A stretch of 64,000 bases of DNA from the NCBI RefSeq assembly GCF_000378945.1, contig NZ_KB900539.1, positions 2,339,129-2,403,128 of the forward strand, in the 5' to 3' direction. This DNA is from Methyloversatilis universalis EHg5. Its GTDB lineage: Bacteria; Pseudomonadota; Gammaproteobacteria; Burkholderiales; Rhodocyclaceae. Below are positions 51,227-60,185 of the stretch, piece by piece. The notes under the pieces are model-generated. The model made no database searches and had not been told where the DNA came from. It saw only the letters and a list, made by a program, of their open reading frames with translations. The position numbers and the translations under genes are program-made. The first letter of the stretch is position 1; the number at the start of each line of letters is the position of its first letter.

Positions 51227-52285
51227 ATGACCACACATGCAGATCCGGAAAGCCTCCACCACACCTTCCATGCGCTGAAAGCCGAACGCCGGCTGCGCAA
51301 CCGTGACGCGGCCGCTGCGCTCGGCATCAGCGAATGCGAAGCCATCGCCAGCGGCGTCGGCCGCGACGCGGTGCGGCTCGCCGCCCCTTTCGACGCCCTG
51401 TTCCGCCGCATGCCCGAACTGGGTGAAGTGATGGCGCTCACCCGCAACGAAGCCGCGGTGCATGAAAAGACCGGCCGTTTCGAACAGATGTCGGGCGACG
51501 ACAAGGTCGGGCTGGCGCTCGGCAGCGCGATCGACCTGCGCATCTTCTACGGCCGCTGGGCGCACGGCTATGCGGTGACCGAAAGCACGCCGCGCGGTGA
51601 ATCGCGCAGTCTGCAGTTCTACGACCGCCACGGCGAAGCGGTGCACAAGGTGTTCTCGCGCGCCGGCACCGATCTGGCCGCATGGGACGCGCTGGTGAGC
51701 GCGTTCACGGCAGAGGAGCAGCAGGCCGGCGAAAGCGTGTTGCCGCGCCCGCCGGCAGCGGCAGAGCCTTCGGTCGATACGGTCGACACCGCCGCCTTCC
51801 GCCGCGACTGGCTGGCCATGCAGGACACGCACGATTTCTTCCCGCTGCTGAAACGCCACGCGGTGTCGCGCCGGCAGGCGATGCAGCTGGCACCGCCCGA
51901 GCACGCGCTGCGCATCGACAACGCCTCGGTGCGACCGCTGCTGGAAGCGGCGGCCGGCGACGGCGTATCCATCATGTGCTTCGTCGGCAACCCGGGCATG
52001 ATCCAGATCCACACCGGGCCGGTGCATCGCATCGAGCCCATGGGTCCGTGGATCAATGTGCTGGACGCCGGTTTCAACCTGCACCTGCGGCAGGATCTGG
52101 TGGTCGAAACCTGGATCGTGCGCAAGCCGACCGCGGACGGCATCGTCACCTCGGTCGAACTGCTGGACGCGACCGGCGAAACCATTGCGCTGTTCTTCGG
52201 CGAACGCAAGCCGGGCAAGCCGGAACGCGAAGACTGGCGCACCCTGGTGCGCACGCTGGCCGACCTGCAGGAGGTCGCCGCATGA
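51227..52285 (+). CDS. hmuS: Hemin-degrading factor HmuS/HemS
   Basis: A 352-residue cytoplasmic haem-binding/degrading protein of two homologous halves. The first has LGEVMALTRNEAAVHEKTGR, where the first-half His sits, and RIFYGRWAHGYAV. The second has GVSIMCFVGNPGMIQIHTGP and WINVLDAGFNLHLRQD. It takes haem from the HmuTUV importer and releases iron. GGGAG precedes ATG 51227, and its stop overlaps the hmuT start (ATGA). Confidence 0.94.
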   Translation: MTTHADPESLHHTFHALKAERRLRNRDAAAALGISECEAIASGVGRDAVRLAAPFDALFRRMPELGEVMALTRNEAAVHEKTGRFEQMSGDDKVGLALGSAIDLRIFYGRWAHGYAVTESTPRGESRSLQFYDRHGEAVHKVFSRAGTDLAAWDALVSAFTAEEQQAGESVLPRPPAAAEPSVDTVDTAAFRRDWLAMQDTHDFFPLLKRHAVSRRQAMQLAPPEHALRIDNASVRPLLEAAAGDGVSIMCFVGNPGMIQIHTGPVHRIEPMGPWINVLDAGFNLHLRQDLVVETWIVRKPTADGIVTSVELLDATGETIALFFGERKPGKPEREDWRTLVRTLADLQEVAA

Positions 52286-53139
52286 AGGCGCTGCGCGCAG
52301 CCGGCGCGCTCGCCGCGGCGCTGTGCGCAGTGGTCGCACTCGCCGCACTCGCCGCACCGCCGGCCCAGCGTCTGGTCACGGTGGGCGGTGCGGTGACCGA
52401 AATCGTCCATGCGCTGGGTGCGGCCGACCGCATCGTCGCCACCGACACCACCAGCACCTGGCCGGCCACCGCGCAGGCCCTGCCCAAGGTGGGCTACCAG
52501 CGTGCGCTGGCCGCCGAAGGCGTGCTGGCGCTGCGGCCCTCCCACCTGATCGCGACCGCGGACGCCGGCCCGCCGGTGGTGCTGAACCAGCTGCGCGGCG
52601 CCGGTGTGCAGGTGATGCAGCTGCCGGCCGAGCACAGCGCAGCCGAGGTCGGCCGCAGCATCCGGGCAGTGGCCGCAGCGCTGTCCATGCAGGCGGCCGG
52701 TGAAGCGATGGCCGCCCGCTTCGAGCAGGACTGGGCTGCCGCCCGGCGCGACATCGCCCCCCTGCCCGGCAAGCCGCGCGTGCTGTTCATTCTCGACCAC
52801 GGCGGCGGCACGCCCATGGTGGCCGGTGACGACACCGCAGCCGACGCCATGCTGGGCTATGCCGGCGCTGCCAACGTGATGGCCGGCCGCTTCCGCGGCT
52901 ACCGCCCGCTCACGCTGGAAGCCGCGCTGGCCGCTGCGCCGGACGTCATCGTCACCACCGACGAAGCGCTGGCCGCGGCCGGCGGCCGCGCAGCCTTCCT
53001 CGCCCGGCCCGGCCTGTCGGCACTGCCGGCGGCCCGGGCCGGCCGGCTGGTGAGCATGGACGCGCTGCGCATGCTGGGTTTCGGCCCGCGGCTGCCTGAG
53101 GCGGTGCGCGAACTGGCGCGTGCGGTGCGCGCCTCATGA
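52282..53139 (+). CDS. hmuT: Haem ABC transporter periplasmic binding protein
   Basis: A 285-residue class III binding protein: signal peptide (about 1-25), RLVTVGGAVTEIVHALGAAD at the start of lobe 1, and a second lobe with GGGTPMVAGDDTAADAML and APDVIVTTDEAL. It carries haem from the TonB-dependent receptor to the permease. Start and stop overlap hmuS and hmuU by four bases each. Confidence 0.94.
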   Translation: MKALRAAGALAAALCAVVALAALAAPPAQRLVTVGGAVTEIVHALGAADRIVATDTTSTWPATAQALPKVGYQRALAAEGVLALRPSHLIATADAGPPVVLNQLRGAGVQVMQLPAEHSAAEVGRSIRAVAAALSMQAAGEAMAARFEQDWAAARRDIAPLPGKPRVLFILDHGGGTPMVAGDDTAADAMLGYAGAANVMAGRFRGYRPLTLEAALAAAPDVIVTTDEALAAAGGRAAFLARPGLSALPAARAGRLVSMDALRMLGFGPRLPEAVRELARAVRAS

Positions 53140-54185
53140 ATGCGCGCACGCTGACGCTGCCCGCTGCCTGGCCGGTCGCCACCACGCTGGGCTGTCTGGC
53201 CGCAGCGCTCGCGATGACGGTGCTGCTCGCACTGGGCAGCGGTGCGGTCGCGCTGTCGCCGGGCGCGGTGCTGGCCGCACTGACCGGCACCGGCAGCGAC
53301 GACGGTGCAGCGCTGGTGGTGCGCACGCTGCGCTTGCCGCGCGTCATGCTCGGCGTCATCGCCGGCGCCGGGCTGGGCATTGCCGGCGCCGCGATGCAGG
53401 GGCTGATGCGCAATCCGCTGGCCGACCCCGGCCTGATCGGCGTCAGCAGCGGTGCCGCGCTGGCCGCGGCCGCTGTGGTGGTGCTGGGCGGCCTGCTGCC
53501 GGGTGCCGGCGGCGCGCTGTCCGCCGTGCTGCTGCCGGCGGCCGCCTTCACCGGCGCCGCGCTCACCACCGCGCTGGTCTATGCCGCCTCGCGCCAGGAC
53601 GGTCGCAGTTCGGTCACCCGCATGCTGCTGTCGGGCATTGCCATCAATGCGCTCACCCTATCCGGCATCGGCCTGCTCATGTTCATGGGCAGCGACGCCC
53701 AGGTCAGGCAGTTCACCTTCTGGACCCTGGGCAGTCTGGCCGCCGCCACCTGGCCCGGCGTGGCGGCCGCAGCCGCCGCCACCGCGGTCGCGCTGCACGC
53801 GCTGCTGCGCCGCGCCGGGCCGCTGGACGCACTGGCGCTGGGCGAAGCGCAGGCCGGTCACCTCGGCGTCGACACCGCGCGACTGAACCGCAGCTGCGTG
53901 CTGCTGATCGCACTGTCGGTCGGCGCCACCACGGCGCTCACCGGTACGCTGGGCTTCATCGGCCTGATCGCGCCGCATCTGGCACGCCGCCTGGTCGGCC
54001 CGGCCCACGCCGGACTGCTGCCGGCCAGCGCGCTGTGCGGCGCGGTGCTGGTGGTGCTGGCTGACACCGCCGCGCGCACCTGGGTCGCACCGGCGGAACT
54101 GCCGATCGGCGTGCTCACGGCACTGATCGGCGCCCCCTTCTTCATGATGCTGCTGCGCAGCCGCGCAGCACGGGAGCTGCACTGA
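53136..54185 (+). CDS. hmuU: Haem ABC transporter permease (FecCD family)
   Basis: A 349-residue, ten-helix permease. LRLPRVMLGVIAGAGLGIAG, MQGLMRNPLADPGLIGVSSG and TLGFIGLIAPHLARRLVGPA are diagnostic FecCD segments, the last including the ATPase-coupling EAA-like loop. It forms the inner-membrane channel for haem with HmuV. It overlaps hmuT, and hmuV starts one base after its stop. Confidence 0.95.
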   Translation: MNARTLTLPAAWPVATTLGCLAAALAMTVLLALGSGAVALSPGAVLAALTGTGSDDGAALVVRTLRLPRVMLGVIAGAGLGIAGAAMQGLMRNPLADPGLIGVSSGAALAAAAVVVLGGLLPGAGGALSAVLLPAAAFTGAALTTALVYAASRQDGRSSVTRMLLSGIAINALTLSGIGLLMFMGSDAQVRQFTFWTLGSLAAATWPGVAAAAAATAVALHALLRRAGPLDALALGEAQAGHLGVDTARLNRSCVLLIALSVGATTALTGTLGFIGLIAPHLARRLVGPAHAGLLPASALCGAVLVVLADTAARTWVAPAELPIGVLTALIGAPFFMMLLRSRAARELH

Positions 54186-54186
54186 C

Positions 54187-54975
54187 ATGCTGTCCGCCCA
54201 TCATCTCGGCGTACGCGTCGGCGGACGGCGCCTGCTCGACGAACTGACGCTCGCGCTTGAGCCGGGCCAGCTGTGCGTGCTGGTCGGCCCGAACGGCGCC
54301 GGCAAGACCACGCTGCTGCGCGCACTGTCCGGCGATCTGGACACGGCCGACGGCGAAGTGCGCTACGGCGACCGCCCGGTGCGAGATCTGGGGGCGCTGG
54401 AACGTGCCCGGCTGCGTGCGGTGCTGGCGCAGCACCAGCGCAGCGATCTCGACCACCTTGCGCGCGACGTGGTTGCGCTCGGTCGCTATCCGCACCACCT
54501 CGGCCGTCCGACCGCTGCCGACCGTGCCATCGCGAACGAGGCGATGGCGCTGACCGGCTGCAGCGCGCTGGCGCACCGGGTGTGCGGCACCCTGTCCGGC
54601 GGCGAACAGGCGCGGGTGCATCTGGCGCGCGCGCTGGCCCAGGTGTGGACCGCGCCGCCCGGCGGGCATGCATTGCTGCTGGACGAACCGGTGGCCGCGC
54701 TGGACATCGCCTGGCAGCACCGCACGCTGGCCTGCGCCCGCGAGTTCGCCCGGCAGCGCGGCACGTCGGTGCTGGCCATCGTGCATGACCTCAATCTGGC
54801 CGCCCGCTATGCCGATCGCATGGTGCTGCTGACCGGCGGCCGGCTGCGGGAAGACGGCCCGCCGGATCAGGTGCTGCGCAGCCCGGCGCTGGCCGACGCC
54901 TTCGGCCTGCGCTGCCGGGTACTGGACGACGACGGCAGCGGCCGTCCGCTGCTGGTGGCCGAAGCGGCCGACTGA
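54187..54975 (+). CDS. hmuV: Haem ABC transporter ATP-binding protein
   Basis: A 262-residue ATPase. Walker A GPNGAGKTT (residues 34-42), signature LSGGEQARVHLARAL (about 137-151), Walker B ALLLDEPVAALD, and the H-loop in LAIVHDLNLAARYAD. It energises HmuU. It is the last gene of the haem operon and is convergent with the feo genes 23 bases away. Confidence 0.95.
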   Translation: MLSAHHLGVRVGGRRLLDELTLALEPGQLCVLVGPNGAGKTTLLRALSGDLDTADGEVRYGDRPVRDLGALERARLRAVLAQHQRSDLDHLARDVVALGRYPHHLGRPTAADRAIANEAMALTGCSALAHRVCGTLSGGEQARVHLARALAQVWTAPPGGHALLLDEPVAALDIAWQHRTLACAREFARQRGTSVLAIVHDLNLAARYADRMVLLTGGRLREDGPPDQVLRSPALADAFGLRCRVLDDDGSGRPLLVAEAAD

Positions 54976-54998
54976 GGCAGGCGTGGACGGCCGGCTCT

Positions 54999-55172
54999 TC
55001 AGGAACAGCCGCCACGCCGGTCCCGGCCTGTATCGCAGCCGCTACAGCCGCCGCAGGCGCCCGCAGACCCGGCACTGCGCAGCGCCGCAAGCCAGCGCCA
55101 TGCGCGCCGCAGCACCACACCCGCACACAGCGCGACGATGACCAGCGCAATCAGATCGGTCAGGCCGTTCAT
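54999..55172 (-). CDS. FeoB-associated Cys-rich membrane protein
   Basis: A 57-residue protein: one membrane helix (about 4-22, LTDLIALVIVALCAGVVL), a basic segment RRAWRWLAALRS, then the Cys-rich tail ACGGCSGCDTGRDRRGGCS. It matches the FeoB_associated family in length and layout, which often replaces FeoC at the end of feo operons. The four to five tail cysteines may bind a metal or Fe-S cluster. ATG 55172 overlaps the feoB stop (ATGA). Confidence 0.85.
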   Translation of the reverse strand: MNGLTDLIALVIVALCAGVVLRRAWRWLAALRSAGSAGACGGCSGCDTGRDRRGGCS

Positions 55173-57043
55173 GCGCAGCAGGCCTGAGCAATACGGTAGG
55201 TGATGAAGGCCGCCAGCCAGGCCAGCCCGAACAGGTAGCCAGCCATCAGCAATGGCGCGCGCCAGCCGCCGGTTTCGCGCCGCACCGTGGCCAGCGTAGA
55301 CAGACACTGTGGCGCGAATACGAACCAGGCCAGCAGCGACAGCGCGGTCGGCAGCGACCACTGCGCCGCGATCAGCGGCGCCAGCGCCTGTGCGGTGTCG
55401 TCCGCGGTGGCGGACAGCGCATAGACCGTACCCAGCGCGCTCACCACCACCTCCCGTGCCGCCATGCCCGGCACCAGCGCCACCGCGATCTGCCAGTTGA
55501 AACCCAGCGGCTCGAACAGCGGCAGCAGCAGATGACCCAGCATGCCGGCGAAGCTGTATTCGATGGCCGGCCCGGTGGCGCTGGCCGGCGGTGCCGGGAA
55601 GGACGCCAGAAACCACAGCAGCACGGTCAGCGCCAGGATGACGCCGCCTACCCGGCGCAGGAAGATGAGCACCCGCTGCCACAGTCCGATCGCCACATTG
55701 CGCAGCGATGGCCAGTGATAGTCCGGCAGTTCCATCATCAGGGTCTGCCGGCGGTCGCGCGTGCCGAAGCGCTTCACCAGCCAGGCCACCGCGATCGCGG
55801 ACACGATGCCCGCCGCATAGAGCGCGAACAGCACCAGCCCCTGCAGCGCCAGCCCGCCGGCAACCGTGCGTGCCGGCACGAAGGCGCCGATCAGCAGCGC
55901 ATAGACCGGCAGCCGCGCCGAACAGGTCATCAGCGGCGCGATCATGATGGTGACCCAGCGATCGCGCGGATTCTGGATGGTGCGCGTGGCCATGATGCCC
56001 GGGATGGCGCAGGCGAAGCTGGACAGCAGCGGAATGAAGGAGCGGCCGGACAGGCCCACGCCGCCCATCAGCCGGTCGAGCAGGAAGGCGGCACGCGGCA
56101 GGTAACCGGATTCTTCCAGCACCAGAATGAAGAAGAACAGGATGACGATCTGCGGCAGGAATACCAGCACGCCGCCCAGCCCGGCCACCAGACCGTCGAC
56201 CAGCAGGCTGCGCAGCAGTCCGGGCGGCAGCAGCGCACCCAGTGTCTCGCCGGTCGCGGCAGTCGCGGACTCTATCCAGCCCATCGGTGCTTCCGCCCAC
56301 GCGAACACCGCCTGGAACACCACGAACAGCAGCGCCAGCAGCAGTAGCGGGCCGGCCAGCGGATGCAGCAGCACGCGGTCGGCGCGGTCGCTGAAGGCGT
56401 GCGCCTGCAGGCTGTCCAGCCCCAGCTGGCGCAGGATGTCGCGCACCCGGCGATGATCGTCCACGACCTGATCGCCACCACCGGTCGACAATCCGGCTGG
56501 CGCCGGCGGGGGCAGATCGAGCCGCTCCAGCAGCGCGCGGGCGCCGTCGGCGCGTACCGCCACGGTGGACACCACCGGCACGCCCAGTGCGGCGGACAGT
56601 GCATCGGCATCGACCACCTGTCCGCGAGCCCGCGCCAGATCGGTCATATTCAGCGCCACCACCACCGGCAGTCCCATCCGCATCAGCCCCAGCACCAGCC
56701 TGAGCTGGCGGGCCAGCCGGGTGGCATCGACCACCGCCAGCACCAGATCCGGACGGCGCTCGCCGTCGAAGCGGCCGGCCAGCACGTCGCAGGTCACCTG
56801 TTCGTCCGGCGAGTGCGGCGCCAGGCTGTAGGTGCCGGGCAGGTCGAGCAGCGCGACGCGACGGCCGGACGGCAGTTGCAGCCGCCCTTCCTTGCGTTCG
56901 ACCGTGACGCCGGCGTAGTTGGCCACTTTCTGCCGGCTGCCGGTCAGCAGGTTGAACAGCGCGGTCTTGCCGCAGTTCGGGTTGCCGACCAGCGCCACCA
57001 GCGGTGGACCGAGGCGTGAGGTATCGACAGTGACGGTAGTCAT
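55169..57043 (-). CDS. feoB: Ferrous iron transporter FeoB
   Basis: A 624-residue protein, at the short end for FeoB. The cytoplasmic G domain (about 15-180) has G1 GNPNCGKT (20-27), the switch region with GVTVERKEG, G3 DLPGTYSL and G4-like LNMTDLARA. The membrane part has two gate motifs (GRSFIPLLSSFACAIPGIMA and PLMTCSARLPVYALLIGAF) and VVSALGTVYALS. It moves Fe(II) into the cytoplasm. It overlaps feoA upstream and the Cys-rich gene downstream by four bases each. Confidence 0.95.
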   Translation of the reverse strand: MTTVTVDTSRLGPPLVALVGNPNCGKTALFNLLTGSRQKVANYAGVTVERKEGRLQLPSGRRVALLDLPGTYSLAPHSPDEQVTCDVLAGRFDGERRPDLVLAVVDATRLARQLRLVLGLMRMGLPVVVALNMTDLARARGQVVDADALSAALGVPVVSTVAVRADGARALLERLDLPPPAPAGLSTGGGDQVVDDHRRVRDILRQLGLDSLQAHAFSDRADRVLLHPLAGPLLLLALLFVVFQAVFAWAEAPMGWIESATAATGETLGALLPPGLLRSLLVDGLVAGLGGVLVFLPQIVILFFFILVLEESGYLPRAAFLLDRLMGGVGLSGRSFIPLLSSFACAIPGIMATRTIQNPRDRWVTIMIAPLMTCSARLPVYALLIGAFVPARTVAGGLALQGLVLFALYAAGIVSAIAVAWLVKRFGTRDRRQTLMMELPDYHWPSLRNVAIGLWQRVLIFLRRVGGVILALTVLLWFLASFPAPPASATGPAIEYSFAGMLGHLLLPLFEPLGFNWQIAVALVPGMAAREVVVSALGTVYALSATADDTAQALAPLIAAQWSLPTALSLLAWFVFAPQCLSTLATVRRETGGWRAPLLMAGYLFGLAWLAAFITYRIAQACCA

Positions 57044-57321
57044 GAGGCGTCCGCGGGCATGACCTGGATACAGGCCGCTTCGGCCCTGCGCAACGCAAAG
57101 GTCGACACCCCCACCCTCACCGCCAGCGGCTCTCCGCCCGGCTGGCCGCGGCGCAGTACCTGCACCGGCTCGCCTTCAATGAAGCCCAGCTCCCGCAGGC
57201 GCGCCACCCATTCCTGTCCCTCACCGGACGCCGCGTTCAGCGCGTGAATGAACAGCCGGCGGCCGCAGGGAGCTTCGCTGAGCGTCTGCGCGTGGAGTGC
57301 ACCTGGATCGGAAGAAGTCAT
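57040..57321 (-). CDS. feoA: Ferrous iron transport protein FeoA
   Basis: A 93-residue SH3-like protein (ARLRELGFIEGEPVQVLRRG, then VRVGVSTFALRRAEAACIQV) that assists FeoB at the membrane. It has a ~25-residue N-terminal extension beyond the minimal domain. It is the first gene of feoA-feoB-Cys-rich protein, with a Fur box about 85 bases upstream of the start. Confidence 0.92.
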   Translation of the reverse strand: MTSSDPGALHAQTLSEAPCGRRLFIHALNAASGEGQEWVARLRELGFIEGEPVQVLRRGQPGGEPLAVRVGVSTFALRRAEAACIQVMPADAS

Positions 57322-57405
57322 CGAGCGGAGGAAAGCAGCAATGGAGCGAAAAGACGGAAAGAAAAGGGGAAAGACGGATCGGCAGACGCTGTTCCGGACG
57401 ACTGC

Positions 57406-57424
57406 CTGAGAATCATTATCAGCT
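57406..57424 (-). promoter_or_regulatory. Fur box upstream of feoA
   Basis: CTGAGAATCATTATCAGCT is a near-symmetric match to the Fur consensus, in the 259 bases between feoA (minus) and the start of the receptor promoter (plus). Confidence 0.75.
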
Positions 57425-57543
57425 TAGCGGGCACAGCGCGTACAGCTTCTGACCCGGATCAAGCAAGGCAAACCGGACGCCCACGCCGTCCCGCAGCCCT
57501 TGCGGCGCGATCACAGCAAACATGCTGCCGGATAAAAAGAGAA

Positions 57544-57573
57544 TTTACATTAATAACCATTCTCATTTACAAT
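57544..57573 (+). promoter_or_regulatory. Fur-box promoter of the siderophore receptor
   Basis: TTTACA (57544-57549) and TACAAT (57568-57573) are spaced 18 bases, and ATTAATAACCATTCTCATT (57549-57567), a Fur-box-like sequence, fills the spacer. The receptor ATG at 57701 is about 120 bases beyond the expected start point. Confidence 0.7.
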
Positions 57574-57700
57574 CGGTCACATGATCGGTCGGCACTGCAC
57601 ATCAGCGCCGACCGGACGGACCAGCCAGCCCCGGGCATCGATGCCCACTCCTGCAAGCCAGTCCTCTCGAAAACGACCTTTTCCAGGACTTGCACCGCAG

Positions 57701-60073
57701 ATGAAACGCTTGCCCCCGCAGCAGCCGCTGACGCTCGCTGCCGCCATGCTGATGGCCCTCTCTTCCACCGCCGGCGCTGAAGACAAGGCACCGGTCGCCG
57801 ACGGTCCGGTTCCGCTGCTGCCAGAAGTCCAGGTACGTGAAGACCTGGATCGGCCGAATTCGCCGAACCGCGGCTATCAGTCGGGCATCGTTACCTCGGC
57901 CAAGACCAAGCAGCTGGCGAAGGACATTCCGCAGGCCATCACCACGGTGACCGAACAGCTCATGCTGGACAGCAATGCGGACACGATGAAGAGCGCGCTG
58001 CGCCATGTGGCCGGCCTCACCTTCAACTCGGGCGAAGGCGGCCGCATCGGCGACAACATCATGCTGCGCGGCTTCTACTCCTTCGGCGATCTGTATCTGG
58101 ACGGCATCCGCGATGTCGCCCAGTACAACCGCGAAACCTTTCACGTGGAGCAGATCGACGTGCTGCGCGGCTCGGCCGCCATGCTGTTCGGCCGCGGCCA
58201 GGCCGGCGGCGTGATCAACCGCGTGAGCAAGCAGCCGGGTCTGGTGGACCGCACCGAAGTGTCGGCCACGGTGGGCAGCTACGAATACGGCCGCGTCACC
58301 GCAGACGTGAACAAGGTGGTCGGCGAAAACGCCGCACTGCGCATCAGCGCGATGAAGACCGATGCCGGCAGTTCGCGCAAGGGTGTGGAATCTGAACGCG
58401 AGGGCCTGGCGCCGACCTTCCGCTGGGGCATCGGCACCGCCGATGAATTCTCCATCGGCCACCTCTACCTGACCACCAACAACGTGCCGGACTTCGGCGT
58501 GCCCTTCGTCACGCGCCCGAACGTGGGCACGCTGACCGATACCCGGGTCACGCGTCGTCCGCTCGACGTGAGCGCCCGCAATTTCTACGGCACCTCGTCC
58601 GACTACGAACGCAACGACACCCATATCAGCACCGGTATCTGGACCCACCGCTTCTCGCAGGACACCGAACTGCGCACCGTGGCACGGGCCGCCAACTACA
58701 AGCGCGACCTGTGGGCGGTTGCACCGCGCCTGCCCGGCGGGGTAAACAGTTCCACCGTGACCGATGCCACCGTGATCACCCGCGGCCGCCAGGCGCGCGG
58801 CGGCGAGGAAGACACCTTCACCGTGCAGAGCGACCTGACCACCAAGTTCCAGACCGCCGGCATGAAGCACGAAGCGCTGTTCGGCATCGAACTGCTGCGC
58901 GAGAAGGCCGACCGCTGGTCCTACACCGCGATCAACGTGGCCGCACCGACCACCACGGTCGGCAATCCGAATCCGGACATCGCGGTACCGGCGGCCTACG
59001 GCAACCGCACCCGCTTCAACCCGGCCGGCTACACCGGCAACTCGGTCGGCCTCTATGCTCAGGACCAGATCGAGTTCATGCCGAACTGGAAGCTGCTGCT
59101 CGGCCTGCGTCACGACCGCATGGACGCCGATTACCACACGCTGGCGTCGACCACCGGCATCACCACCAACTTCAACCTGAAGTACAACGAGTGGAGCTAT
59201 CGCAGCGGCCTGCTGTACCAGCCGACCGACCTGTCCACCTACTATTTCGCGTGGAGCGACTCGTTCAACCCGACCGCCGACCTCTATCAGCTGAACAACA
59301 ACGTACGCTACGACGCCGAGCGCAGCCGCACGGTGGAACTGGGCACCAAGTGGGAACTGCTTGATGGTGCCCTGTCGCTGCGTACCGCGCTGTACCGCGC
59401 CACCAAGTTCAACGAGCGCAATACCGATCTGGAACAGGCCAATTCCGCCGTGCTGTCGAAGGAACGCCATACCGACGGCATCGAATTCGAAGCGGCCGGT
59501 CGCATCACCGAAAAGTGGGACATCTTCGGTGGCGTCGCACTGATGAAGGCGCAGATCGACGAACAGTACGACGGCCAGCTTCTGGGTACCTTCGGTGACG
59601 TGGTTGCGGCAGCGGGCGGCACCTTCCAGGCCGGTCAGGCAGCGAATGCCAACCGTCTGGTCTATCGCGGCAAGTACAACCCGTACAGCGTCGGTCAAAC
59701 GCCCCGCAACACGCCGGACTACACCTTCAACCTCTGGACCACCTACCGCTTCATGCCGAACTGGCGTGCCGGTGTAGGTATCGAAGGCAAGGGCTCGCGA
59801 CTGGCTTACGGCATCGGCCAGTGTGACTCCGCTGCCGCCAATGCCACCAACGCATGGGCCTATAGCGCCTGCGCACCGATCGCCCAGGGCAAGGCCCCGA
59901 GCTTCGTGCGTACCGATCTGATGCTGGCCTACGAACTGTCGAAGTTCGACGTGAAGCTGAACGTGCTCAACGTGTTCAACAAGCGCTACTACGAAGCGCT
60001 GTACGAGAACGGCGGCTTTGCGGTGCCGGGCACCGAACGTGCCTTCCAGCTCACGGTGGCCGTCCGCTACTGA
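57701..60073 (+). CDS. TonB-dependent siderophore receptor (Fiu/catecholate type)
   Basis: A 790-residue receptor if begun at MKRLPPQQPLTLAAAMLMAL (57701), which gives a good signal peptide ending TAGA; upstream in-frame codons do not. A TonB-box-like LPEVQVRED leads to a plug (about 60-190: DIPQAITTVTEQLMLDSNAD, NIMLRGFYSFGDLYLDGIRD, EQIDVLRGSAAMLFGRGQAG). The long barrel ends TERAFQLTVAVRY. The plug wording is typical of the Fiu/CirA-like catecholate siderophore group. No siderophore biosynthesis is in the window, so foreign siderophores may be used. A terminator follows. Confidence 0.92.
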   Translation: MKRLPPQQPLTLAAAMLMALSSTAGAEDKAPVADGPVPLLPEVQVREDLDRPNSPNRGYQSGIVTSAKTKQLAKDIPQAITTVTEQLMLDSNADTMKSALRHVAGLTFNSGEGGRIGDNIMLRGFYSFGDLYLDGIRDVAQYNRETFHVEQIDVLRGSAAMLFGRGQAGGVINRVSKQPGLVDRTEVSATVGSYEYGRVTADVNKVVGENAALRISAMKTDAGSSRKGVESEREGLAPTFRWGIGTADEFSIGHLYLTTNNVPDFGVPFVTRPNVGTLTDTRVTRRPLDVSARNFYGTSSDYERNDTHISTGIWTHRFSQDTELRTVARAANYKRDLWAVAPRLPGGVNSSTVTDATVITRGRQARGGEEDTFTVQSDLTTKFQTAGMKHEALFGIELLREKADRWSYTAINVAAPTTTVGNPNPDIAVPAAYGNRTRFNPAGYTGNSVGLYAQDQIEFMPNWKLLLGLRHDRMDADYHTLASTTGITTNFNLKYNEWSYRSGLLYQPTDLSTYYFAWSDSFNPTADLYQLNNNVRYDAERSRTVELGTKWELLDGALSLRTALYRATKFNERNTDLEQANSAVLSKERHTDGIEFEAAGRITEKWDIFGGVALMKAQIDEQYDGQLLGTFGDVVAAAGGTFQAGQAANANRLVYRGKYNPYSVGQTPRNTPDYTFNLWTTYRFMPNWRAGVGIEGKGSRLAYGIGQCDSAAANATNAWAYSACAPIAQGKAPSFVRTDLMLAYELSKFDVKLNVLNVFNKRYYEALYENGGFAVPGTERAFQLTVAVRY

Positions 60074-60130
60074 CCGGCAGAAAGCGGCTTGCCTGGCCGG
60101 CCGCATTTCCTCCCGTTTTTCTCCGCTATC

Positions 60131-60164
60131 GACTCGCCCTCCTCACGGACGGCGGGTCTTTTTT
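60131..60164 (+). terminator. Terminator of the siderophore receptor
   Basis: GACTCGCC (60131-60138) pairs with GGCGGGTC (60151-60158, one G-T pair) and is followed by a run of six T's. Confidence 0.8.
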
Positions 60165-60185
60165 CGTCGGTGCGACAGACCCCGC

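Noticed and set aside
57602..60106. An 834-codon open frame on the minus strand
   Set aside because: Antisense to the siderophore receptor; composition is typical of a GC-rich shadow frame.
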